The position numbers and the translations under genes are program-made. 64,000 nt of DNA from Trichostrongylus colubriformis (lineage: Eukaryota; Nematoda; Chromadorea; Rhabditida; Trichostrongylidae), in NCBI GenBank assembly GCA_963978905.1, contig OZ022256.1:51384001-51448000 (forward strand), written 5' to 3'. The notes below the pieces were generated by a model that was given only the letters and a program-made list of their open reading frames with translations, was not told where the DNA came from and ran no database searches. Shown piece after piece: positions 33,184 to 45,000 of this stretch (its first letter is position 1; each line of letters starts with the position of its first letter).

Positions 33184-33365
33184 TAGTATATCCAACCGAT
33201 TTCACAGATCTGCATATTCTGCAGATTCTATGTTTTCTCGTTGCAATTATGTGATTATGGACAACTTTTCACTGCCATCATTTGCTATTCACAGATCTCT
33301 ATCGAAGAAGGAGAATCTCGAATAACTCTTTATCCCGAGCAAGCTTTCTAGAAGACGTGCTGATG

Positions 33366-33371
33366 AATAAA
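33366..33371 (+). terminator. poly(A) signal of the protease pseudogene
   Basis: AATAAA in GATGAATAAATTG, 15 nt after the stop. Confidence 0.5.
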
Positions 33372-36048
33372 TTGTGTAATATTGCATCATTGGACACTCT
33401 ACGAATCTTCTTTTCAACCAAAATTCCAAAATAGATTTTCTACTTAGGTTCTAGAAATTCTATTCTTCATATCATAGCAGTTCTCAACAAAAGGGACGGC
33501 TTTTCATAAGCACCATCAGATGTGTCGTTGAAATTGCAGACAGAAACTTTACTCACTTATCTTGTACCATACAGTGTTCTGTCGCGTCTTTTTAGTCGTT
33601 ATCCCTTTGCTTAGTCCTTGCCCTGTTCTCTATGCCCGGTGGAGGTCTAGCCGAAAGGGGCTGCGTTCACACCTTGCGCCGGCATGGTATGGCTGCGTTC
33701 ACAGCCAGCGGTAGAGTGGCACGGGGAAGGTGCAGAGAGGACGCAGGCAACGGGACAGGGTGTGGCAGGTAGAGATGAAGAGACACGCATCCACGCCCTG
33801 CCGCAGGCACCACGAGGTATGAATGGAACCTAAGACGATGCCAATGACACAGCAGCACAATGACAGCGATAGCAATGCACACGCAACCATCCGCAGCTAA
33901 TCTGTTCTATAGGCTTGAGCGAAGACTCACTTCTCCCGTGACTCATGATAAGGTCATATGAGGCATGTATCTGCATGAGTATTCAAAAATGTCCTCCACC
34001 CTCCCCCCTCCCTCCCCCATGATGCTCAGATCTCCCATCTCCATATTCTACATAGAAGCACTTTTCCGTTCATGCTTTTCCAGTTGGTACTTGGAGAGCG
34101 CTCCTCTAACTCATGTCTTCCAGCACAAACATTAATAGGGTTTATTTCAACTGAAGAATAAGAAAGCCCAAAAAAATTTGTTTCTGATTCATATTAATCA
34201 GAAAAAAAACAGGTCAGCTTACAAACTGTCATCAGGAAAATTTTGTGCTGATACTAATCACATAATTTTATTGTCTACCATACTGGACAGCTGTTGACTA
34301 GGTCCTCGCAACCCTGAAAACAGGCCGATTAATAATATGGATAACAGAGCCAATGAATAACACCACTTTTGATGATAATGTTCCGAGCTAGCGCCGAGCA
34401 CAACAGTCGTTAATATTGTGTTCAATGGATTCCGTCGATCCTGCTAATTCCACGATTTCACCATTTCACGAGGAAAGAAAGTGTATGATTTTCCCGTCAG
34501 TATATATCCAATGCTTGATCTAAGTGATCACTACGGGGCGGGTGGGCGGTTGAGGTGGGGAATGGAGCGCAAGGTGTAAAGATAAGGTAAGATAATTTTC
34601 GCTAAGGACCATAGAGTGAAAAGAGCTCTGTGGTAGGTGACGACAGGAGGAGGTGACACCCTGGTAGGTGACGACAAGAGGAAGTGGCACCCTGGAGCAA
34701 TATGGAAAGGCAGGGGCAATTTCAGGGATGGTCAGAGCCTCCCCCCACGCCCCCTCCCTCCCATCCCTGGAATTAACCCGCTGTCTTCTCTCAAACATCA
34801 ATTCAAAATTTTATTTTGCAGATTGTGACAGTATCCTTCGGCAACTTTGACCTCAATGCTCGACGCGGTTAATATTCCTTGCAGTACAAGTTTGTGCGGC
34901 GGATCTCATGATGCACTGTACCGGCGCTATTAGTCCGTGGTTGCTGGTACTTGGGTTTCCTAAATGTAGCACTTTTACTTCCATTGTTGGTACTAAAGGA
35001 TTACAGTGATTTTTGGTTTGGTAATATGAGAAAGAGGACGGACACTGCTGGGAATTGTACAGCAACATGTCATCACCATAGCCATATCAAATAATTGCCT
35101 ACCATCAGCCGAATCAGTGGAATTTCATCTACACCGTTAGCAGTAGCAGGCGATATTAAAATGCTGCTGTATGTCTGTTACATTGATAATTGAATTCCTC
35201 GAGAGCACCTGTTATTTGATGACACTTAGCGAAACATCGGGCATGGAAGATTCGCAAACCTTCATAAATCATCAAACATTTCATTCTCAATCGCTTTATA
35301 ATTGCGTTTTTGGCTTTTAATTATATGAATATAAGGCGAATTTTTCAGCATCAAAAGTCACGGCGCATAAATAGTAGTGCTGCTCCGAACATTCTGCTCA
35401 TAGCCGCTTCCGAACAAGGCTGCTAGTTGGTGTACGTGCCCAAAAAAACGAGATTTCTCGTCTCCATCACAGTACATGGGCTTGATTGCCACGAGTAATA
35501 GCATCCCCACCTTGACACTCGATTATCATTTGAAATTTTGTATATTTACACGAATCTCTTTGTCTATATTCTGGCCAATTTCACTCTATATTTAATCTGC
35601 TCTAAAAAACTAATGTGACCTAAGTGCCGTGTACGCAACGGTGTAACACGTAGCGTGGAAAGGAAATAAGGGTCCAGATAGTCGGTTCACCGTGAAAGGC
35701 TATTCTTCCATCTGGTGAGCCGATTTCTTTCCCAAAGCTAACCGTTACCTTAGACTGGCTTTGCTAGCCCGCGCCACACGCACACGCAGGCGCGTCTCGT
35801 GATGTGTACGACCGTCGCACATCATAGGTTCACTTATCTCTGAGAACAACGTTAGCGATAGAATGCTCCTGAAACACGTTCGCTAACGATATGTGCAGGG
35901 AGGAGTCCCATTTCTTGGGTTGAGCGGTTTCATTTCGCAGTTTGTATTGCACGTGCACGCTCTTAACAATCAGTCATTTTATTAACTAAATTTTCTCTAA
36001 AATGGTAAAAGTGTCAATCGGACGTATCACAGATCTTACCACTTTCAG
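33372..36048 (+). other. intergenic DNA between the pseudogene and gene 3
   Basis: 33640-33830 is a GC-rich MITE-like block (GGCTGCGTTCACA.., GAGTGGCACGGGGAAGGTGC) related to M1. A similar block lies at the same place behind gene 3 (53390-53550), together with flanking sequence such as TGACAGCGATAGCAATG and CACTTTTCCGTTCA. 34950-36048 is the leader of gene 3, with one unit of the ~105-bp repeat (35212) and the GTGATGTG site (about 35807). No gene seen. Confidence 0.6.
35800..35845 (+). promoter_or_regulatory. GTGATGTG conserved site upstream of gene 3
   Basis: CTCGTGATGTGTACGACCGT, then CGCACATCATAGGTTCAC, begins 242 bp before the ATG and aligns with the CACGTG-containing sites of genes 1 and 2. 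The first E-box base pair is changed. Confidence 0.35.
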
Positions 36049-39000
36049 ATGCATCTTCTTGCACTCTCGTACTTATTACTCCTTCCCCGAGAAATATTCT
36101 CACGAAAACTCACTAAGGAAGAAAACATAATGCTGAAAAAGGAATGCGGCGCCCACGAGCTGAACCATACACAGAGTATGGGTAAGTTCAGGCGATTTTT
36201 CACTAAGATAATTAGCCATCTCCATGAACAGCGCTAGAATTAAAGCGTCTTCCGAAAGTTCCGTCATGGTAAATGGCTTTGGTGGTCATTTCCCAGAATG
36301 AAACATGAAGATAAGACTTCCCATAATATTTCGGTTTTAGGATTATGAGATATTCTGTCAAAAAAGCGAAAGAGCGATATAGAAAATGAAAATAGATACA
36401 GTGATAGGAGGTGATTAGTGAGAAATCTCGGAAAGAAGATATTCACATGGAAACTTGGGGTCTATGAGGCCTATTTGTAGCGAAATCTTCGTCGTAAAGC
36501 TCACACTCGAGCTACAGGGACAGCGTAAAGGTTATCAGCTGACGCCCTTGGACGACAGACTCCGCCTTCCAGGGTTGTCTTTGCCGAAGAATGACTGAGA
36601 TGTAGAGTAGTGAGCATGATAGCAGAATGATACTTATCGTATCCTATTGGTGCCGTATCGATCAAAACGAAGTGGTGCTCGATCTACCGGCTTCCGTGGT
36701 AAGTCCACTCTCCGTTCCCAGCCGCGGGAAATGACGGGACGAGGCTTTTACTCAGAGGTCTCGCCCACCCGGCCAAACTCCGTGGACTATTCGTTTGAGC
36801 TGAGATTTTGAATGATTTTCAGGATTCCGCGTGCTATCTATGGGTGGTGAAAAAGTGAAACCAAACACGCTGCCGTGGATAGCAGCACTTTTCGCTTTTA
36901 ACGGTTAGTTGTTTTCATGAAAAAAAGGTGTATAAGGACAGCTAAAAGCAATCATAAATGCCAATAAAAACGAGAAGTCGTTGCCAATGATGAATCCTTT
37001 CCGACCGCTTTCATTGTACAATTGATATTTATTCTGAAATGTAGGCGTGTCTAGTTTGTGCATAAGTGGTTATTTCTCTTCTTTTTTCTTCTGAAGGTTA
37101 AGATCAATGGTTGCGATATCATGAATGGTCAGAAACGCCCGAGTCTTTTGAAAACGACCACAGGTCTGAGAAAAATGCATGCAGCGCAGTAGGGCTTGTA
37201 TGGCATGTTGTGGGGGTGTACAAATATTAGGTTGAACCATAATTTCTGTTACACTTTGACGAAAAATTTTAAATTTATTTTTCTTAATTTGTGTCTAACT
37301 TCAGTCACCAAAATATGTACCATTATATCAACAATATAATGCCAGCGAATAGGGAGATGACAGATGCCTTGCTTATAGAAGTCTGGGGATTTCTGGTCAA
37401 AGAAAGTCTGGAGGTCGATTTTGAGATCATCCTCATCATCGAACTGCCGTCCGTCGAGGAAGTGGGTCAGAGATAGGAGTAGGTGGCAGTCAGTTGGGGC
37501 CATGCCCGGAGATTACGGTGGACGGGGGAGCTTCGTTTAACCAAGGTCCTGGATCCTTTGACACGCCAACTTTGCCACATGTGGGTGAGCGTTATCGTGG
37601 AGAAAGCGGTCTTGTTCCATTTTTCCGGTAAGTTTTGCCCCCCCCCCCCGGTGTCCAACTGCCTGCAGTAGAGATCGGCAGTGGCTGTCGCGTTGGATGG
37701 TAACAGTTTCCTATTTTTTTGAAAATTTTCAAAAAAAAAATTTTTCTCAACGCAATTTTTTCAAATTTTTTCTGTTTCAATTTGAGCCGATCGAGCCATT
37801 GGGCTGCCGCCATATGAGAGACAGTACCTGGGTCCATCGACTGGTTAATTTTGTTAGTGGCCTTGCATGCTGAGGAACCGAGGCGGTGTTCGTAAATTTC
37901 GCATCTTTCGCGAAATTGCCGTAAATTCACTGCTAGTTGAAGCCGTAGAGAATATGAATGTGCTATTCAGAAGCCCTTTTCAGTCGCTTCATATACTCCC
38001 CACTACCCAATGCTCCCGAAGCTTCCACAGTTTTCCCCTAAGGGTGTAACAGAAATTATGGTTCAACCTAATACTATGGCGCAGTATTCAAGTATTTCCT
38101 ACCATTGCACCACGCACTGAAGGAACGCTAACACACATTGATCCCTACAGCGTGCATAGAAGTTAAGGTTTTATGTGGAAATAGGGGGATATGAACATAT
38201 AGTTGTTACAAGTATGCTGAGTTATGGGCAAAAGCTTCGGTCTCAAATGGGACTCGCACCTGCACTCCGTGCTTAGATTCAGTTTCGGTTTAGGAGTGCG
38301 GATCCGAGCCGTCCCAGACCGTAGCTTTCGCCCATGACTTAGCATACCTGCGACGACTTTCGCACAGGGTCAAGCGTCCAGTTGAGGGAAATTTTCAAAA
38401 AATACGACCCCCCCCCCCAAAAAAGGAGCCCCCAATACGACCCCCCCCCCCCCTTCCTGGCTTAGGTAAAAATAATGTCCAGAGGGATGCCCCCTCCTCC
38501 CCCCCCCCTCATTGTGACAGCACCAGATGAGCTTCCCATGCATATACTCGAAAAAGCATTCTACAAACTATTATATTATGGACACATTGACTCATGTCCA
38601 TCAATGGGCTGTGATTGAATAAAAACTGAATCAGCAATAATGAAGGCACGAGAACTGGACAAGTCTAGAAATGATCCAGAAGGGGCTCTCGATCAAAAAA
38701 ACAAAAACAAAAGACTGTTACCTTTGAAGTTTCGTTTCAGGCGAAGGGCGACCGCCCGTTTCGGGCGACGTGCGAAGCGGTCGCGTTGGAGCGCGTTATC
38801 TTATTATCACCCCATACTAAATTCCGACATTATTAAAACACTTCAAACTTTACCTAGAGCCCATCTTTCAAGCAGCTGTGACCTGTTTTCCCAATAACAT
38901 CCTTAGACCTATCTATTGACTACTTGCTTTCCCTTATGGTTGCTTAGTTCTCGATATGGATTTCCAGATGAGGATTTGATGAGGAAAATTTCGAAGTGTT

Positions 39001-42000
39001 TCACAGAAATGGCCATAACTTCCTTCAAACTTAACCATATGAGTTCGTTTTGGTGAGGCAGGGTCTGCTTGGTTGTCGCTTTCGAATGACTACCTGAGCT
39101 ATGCCATGTCTTCAAAACGAAGGAAGTTATTTTGAGAGAAACCTGATGAGGATTTGATGAGGAAAATTTCGAAGTGTTTCACGGAAATGGCCATGACTTC
39201 CTTCAAACTTAACCATATGAGTTCATTTTGGTGAAGCGGAGTCTGCTAGGAAGTCGCTTTCGAATGACTATCTGAGCTATGCCATATCTTCAAAACGAAG
39301 CAAGAAAAATTCAAAAAAGCCTGTCGAGGAAAGCTTTTTTTCGTCGAATTTGCGAGATCTTCCTACGAGTCTTCCCAAAAATCGATTCATTGTTACTGAA
39401 ATTTTTCCAGTATGCATCCTTCGCTCTCGGAGGCCTAGTGGGAAGGCGAGAAGCGTCGGTCAGCTTTTCCGTGGGATGCGCCATGCATGGGGATTTCATC
39501 CACATTCTCAATGAATACAAACGTTTCTCCGGTCCGCATAGTGGCCGCCAACACTAGATTACGTACTTGCGATCGTAGTAAGATATGGAAGAAGTCCATA
39601 TCAGCTTTCCGCTTTCATCCCATTGTTTTTGGAGTGTCCATCCACGGTGGTACCCGCTGATAGATATCGCTTCCCACGACTTATCGATGAATTCCGGAGG
39701 TGTCCCTGTACGTGGTTTCGGTGTCAGCGGACCAACAAAAGAGTTATTGGTACTGGCCGGTTTCGATGTGAATTGCGCCATGCATGAGGTTTCCATGATG
39801 ATTAAGTTAAACTAGTTTTGGGTAAACCCATTTAGTCAATTTGATCACTTCGCCCTTTACACTTTAGACCCTTAGCCTGAGAAATTCTGCTGATCACTGC
39901 CTACCTCGACAATTACGACCCCCCCCTCCTAGCGGACCAAATACGACCCCCCCCCCCTGTTGAGGATTCCTCAACGGAGGCTTGACCCTGCTTTCGCATT
40001 TCGGGCTGCGGCGAAAACCAGCAGCTATCAAAAATCAAAAAGATGTGAATATATTCTGGGCATGGTGAGGGAGAAGGAGCTGCGATGTGAGTAAAACAAC
40101 TTCAATGTGGAAGGGGCTTTTTTCTCACGTATCCCTTTCCAAGTGTTCAATCAATAGAAGATCCTTCTAGTCCTTGGGCTTAGACAAAATCTACATCCTC
40201 TGGGGCTTACAATATAGCGCTCTCTGCATCCTCGAGAAAAGGAAACATTATTTCGTTCAAAATACATAGGAAGTGTCCTATGCAGACGTTGTGTGTAACA
40301 GCGGATCGTACTCGCAGAGGTGCTAGAGGCAATGGTGCGCAATACTCGAATGTTTGTTATAATATGCGTATTTCCCCACCCTAACCCTTACATCATGGGA
40401 AAGGCTTCTCAAGAGGCGTGGTCGTATTCGTCTGAAATTTCGGAACATTCTCCACGTGCTTGTAGAGACTGTAGTGCCACTGAGAGACTGTAAAGACTGT
40501 AGCGCACCGACGCCGACCACGGCTTCACTGTAGTGCCGCCGTGGCCGGCGGCAGTGCGCAAAGTATGAACGCGGCTTTAGTAAATACTCTCTAAATATTT
40601 TTAGCTTCCATCCTTATTTTTTAAATTGTGGTGTTCGTGAAGGCTTGCCATTGAAAGAAAGCTTACCATTCGGACATTACATCTTCAAAAATTTTTGGTA
40701 GCACTCTCCTCTGCGTTAGTAAAGTGTTTTCCAGTGTCTGAACGAATTGTCTACCCCCTTCAAAAAGCTTCCATTCGGTTGTGCTTGTACAGAAACTTGT
40801 TCTTATTCAGACAGGGGGATGTTCCGCTGCAGCGCTGTGCAAATCTCCCGACGACATATCCTGACGGCAGCTCACTGTGTTGTTGATGATAAGTTAGATG
40901 ATGGACAACAAGAAACTGTGTGTAAATTACTCCATCTCAGCAATATGTGACTGCTATTGTTTGGAATTTCTTTATTAAAATCATATTGAAAGCAAAGTAC
41001 AGCGATATGTAGCTAGTAAATAGCTAGTAAAACCTAATAAAATTAAATTGCAAATAACTCCAAGAATGTGCGAACGGTCACTCAATGATGGCCCAATTTC
41101 GTGAGTTTATTGGTAAAAGTACTACTGTTCAGTAAGCTGTATGGAAATCAGCGTACAGCAGAACATAGCAAGACAGGCTTCAAAACGAGCCATTAGAGAT
41201 GAACTGTTCAAAGGAAGAAAAAAGAGTACTACAAAGCCACGTACTTTGCGCGTCGTTTTGTCGCTCCGTTTGTTAGTTCTTATTGTGTGTTTGTCTGCGA
41301 ATGAGTGATTGTGATAAGGAAGTTGACCGCTCAATGTAGGTGTAAAGGGTGCTGGACATTCAGTCTAAGGTCATGTCATCACTGTGATAGCACTTGCTGC
41401 TTATATTATATAAACATCTACTCAGTACACTAATATCCATTTTGAGATGTACTCACGTCTAAATTCGACATAAGGCTATGCACCCCTTGCAAAGCAATGC
41501 CAGAAGTTTCCATGTACTAAGTTTCCCACGACTTCAAACGTTCTACCACTACCATCATCGCGTTGTTCCGCAGAAGACCTTCATATCTACACATCTTTCA
41601 TTTTTGAAACTTATCACACTAAGTACATCCCAAACCGGCTGTAAGTGTCCCGACAAGGGAAGGATATCAGGTCGAGGTGGACACTTGGAATAGAGCACAT
41701 TCCACTCGATGCGCTTCTAGACGCTGCTTTCAAACCTGTGTTCAATATCTGCCAAACTATTCTCTGAAGAGAGTTATGGACGTTTACCTGAATAAAATGC
41801 TATTACATGGTACGCTCAGAAGCCCATAACGCGCGAGCCAGTCGTTCTCATGCAAAATCAGTCTGATTTTCGTGTTCAGGAAATCAAATTACTTCAAGTG
41901 AAAAGTTTTTAGCCAATTCGAGAATTTAACCAAATTTCGGAAAAATCTACGGGCTGTTCGGGTGGCAAGACATTGAACAAAGGAGATGTTGTTGACCGTT

Positions 42001-45000
42001 GCCGAGGAAATGCTCTTATTTGACGCTTGCTTCGTACGTTTAGTGCGCTGGGCAATTGTAACAGGTATGTGTAGGTTATCTTGTTCAGGTTGCAGGATTT
42101 TTTGTAAAAGAATATTCAAAAACTACCACCTTAGACCTGGCCACCCCCAATATTCCGATGTTGCACCAAAAACTGAATTTGGCTAAAAATCTGCGCAGAG
42201 GAGTAATTTGACCCGCTCTGCGCAAATATCATTATCTTTTTACGCAACAACGCCTAATTCGTGTGATGTGGGGGTCTCTTCGACGTGATATCCTTCCCTT
42301 GTGAGTAGATGTTTATATAAGCAGCAAGTGCTATCACAACGATGACATGGCCACAGACTGAACCCTATTTAATATGTATCCACCTACATTGAGCGGTCAA
42401 ATTCCTCGGGTGTGTAGAGTTTTTGCTCTGCGACGTGGCACTCGCGGCGCCATCACCGCGACTTTCCGCGGTAGGTTGCAATTTTGCTCACGACGCAAAG
42501 GCTAGTACCATGGAGATCCTTCAAACAAATAGCTGTTCATCTCATCATATCTGAAAAGAATAAGTTTGGTACCCAGACAAATCAGTAACATAAAAGTAAA
42601 AGAAAGAGAATCAAGAGACATGATAAGAATCTCAAGCAAGAAATCATTAATTCGGGAGTAAAACTCCAAAAATGTACGCAATGTACGCAATCACATGCGA
42701 AGAGATTAATTATGCCGCTCGCCGCGGAGAGACTACGCCTCACCATATAGAGATGCAGTAGCCCAACCTTAATTTCTTTGATTAATAGGTCGCATAAAAT
42801 CAATCATCTGGGGATGCAGTCGATTAACCTTTGAAGCTATCTCTGCTAAACCAAGTGGCTGAATTACTACTGCGCAATCATGTGCGTAGCCCACATCTCA
42901 CTATAGCCGTGCGATGCACGTGATACATCGCCAAGCTGGAACTGGTACAAAGTAAAACCTAAACATTACCGACAACTTGATTTTGGGCACTGCACGAGCT
43001 TAGACGAAGAACGAGGCAGAGGTGGTGCAGGAATTGGCATTGATGCCCTCTTAACCAAACCGAGCCTTCCATCCCACCGTGCTAGGTGATTTGATAACGG
43101 GCCCGCTCGGTAAGGCAGGGCACGATTCGGTGACTTGCATTAGCTGGCACCCGTAAGCCACCAGGCTAAATCGCGCATTCACCTGCCACCACGGTCCTGA
43201 ATGGAATTGAAAGCGTGGCGGCGGAAACTAATTTCTCCTTCAATTTCATAAGTTTACATTTCTGCACATTGATGGTGACAAATTTTTTTTCTCCATTTTC
43301 AGAAACCCGAATTCAGTTCCCAATCTCTTTTTCAAACCTTTCAAACACATTGAAGTCTACGCTACTAGCAATCATACTGGACCTCTGCATTATGAAGATC
43401 GAGACCGTTTGTTCAAAATGGAAATCGAAGGATTTGTGAGCAAAAATGATAACAAATGAGTGTTGCAATTAAGGACCTTAATTTAGCCTTATGTACATAA
43501 AGGATACGATCGGTGCACATTGGATAACGATCTAGCAGTTATCGAACTCAAAAGCGATGTTCCACGTGAAGTGGGTTCACCTATATGTATGCGAGAAAAC
43601 GAGGAGCTGGCACACAAATTGACGTCGGTTGGATACGGTTTCGACCGTAAGTTCAGAAAGCATATTTTATTGCAGAGAGCATGTTTAACGTTCACTATAT
43701 TAGGTTGTACTGAAAGTCTTGTAGGATTTTTCTATTATTAGTTTTTATTATTATTTCTTTCTACAAACAACAATTAGGCAATAACATATTCACCATTGTT
43801 ATCGGCAGCACTGCCCCACCTCATAGGCAGATCGTTGATTCTCTCCTCCCAGAACTCTGGGTGCTGAGAGTCAAAGAAGTTAGCGGTCGTCCTCGCAAGC
43901 AAGTCATAATCAACGAATTTTCTTTTGGCCAGGAAGGATTCAAGAGGATGGTAAGGTGGTAGTCAGAAGAGGCAATGTCTGGAGAGTATGGTGGGTAGGG
44001 CAGCACATCCCGGGCGAGCTTATGTAGCTTGGCCTGGGTACAATTCGCGAAGTGGGAGCGGGCGTTGCCATGACGGAGGGTAACCGCGGACCTTCTCCGG
44101 CGCTTTTCTTGAACATCGACGGCGAGCTGCTGGAGCTTGTAGGTGTGAACGGTAGCGGTGACTCTCTCGCCTTGTACCAGCACCTCGTGGAAAAGCTTCC
44201 GTCGCGTTCCAGGAGTAGCACAGTGCTAAGCATGGCTTGCCTTTCATGTCAATCTCGCCGTTGTTGAAGCTGATAAACCAGCGGCGCACGGACTCGTAGC
44301 TCACACATCCCTTGCCCAATGTAGCGTTGATGGAGCCGCTAACTTTCATCGCTTTGGTGGCGCGAGACCACTCCCAGTAGATGACACTGCAGTTTTGGTG
44401 GGTACCGACTACGGGCATTGTTGTTCTCTCCAAGGAATCTGTTGGGTCAATATACATGTTGTTAGAAACTTTAGAGAGCCTTCTACCATATCCCTGAAAC
44501 GCCTAGACCTGCCCCGAAGTAAACAAGAGTTGCTGATGTTTTTGATAATCCAACAAGACTTTTGGTACAACCTAACTGACCCCCCCCCCCCATTGTAAAA
44601 TTCTTTCTGTACTCTCTCCTTCTAACTCGCTTGCAACTGAATATGAATTCCTTCCACCCGGAAAATTAAGACCGCGTTCACACTTTGCGATTCTGCGATT
44701 TTGCGTTTCGCATGTCTTCGGTGTGTTTATTCATTATCATTGTTTTAAATTTGTGTTAAATTTGCCGTAATTGTGTTTGATGGCCATGGTACTCAATTTG
44801 TAGTCATTGTGTGACTGTTAATATTAGGTTGGTAAGAATCCTGGGACACTGAGAGCTTTTCTTTCGTTTTTTTAGAAACTTTACTTCGACGTCATTTCAA
44901 ATCACAAAGTAATCACCTTCTGTATCGATAACACTTTGTCATTTTTTGGGCAGTTCGCGAATTCCTTTCCTTCAGAAGGAAGCTGGTTGTGGGTCGAAGA

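Larger units (their letters stand above)
31358..33351 (+). pseudogene. internally deleted S1-like protease copy (exons 8-10 only)
   Basis: Three exons align with the 3' end of genes 1 and 3: exon 8 at 31358-31417 (DLICTYS for DWICTHS, donor GC instead of GT), exon 9 at 32108 onward (GVCPIQKMESHQ, then a small deletion shifts the frame into TGA), exon 10 at 33295-33351 (ISIEEGESRITLYPEQAF and stop). AATAAA is at 33366. Exons 1-7, including all three catalytic residues, are absent. A leader block lies directly upstream of the exon 7 donor remnant (AAGGTAACATTTTG, 31284-31297), so one deletion removed everything between them. A mariner sits in intron 9. Confidence 0.75.

Noticed and set aside
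41986..42186. Short frames inside the E1-type elements (also 1071-1358 and 48933-49295)
   Set aside because: Related copies disagree in frame and contain indels that are not multiples of three.
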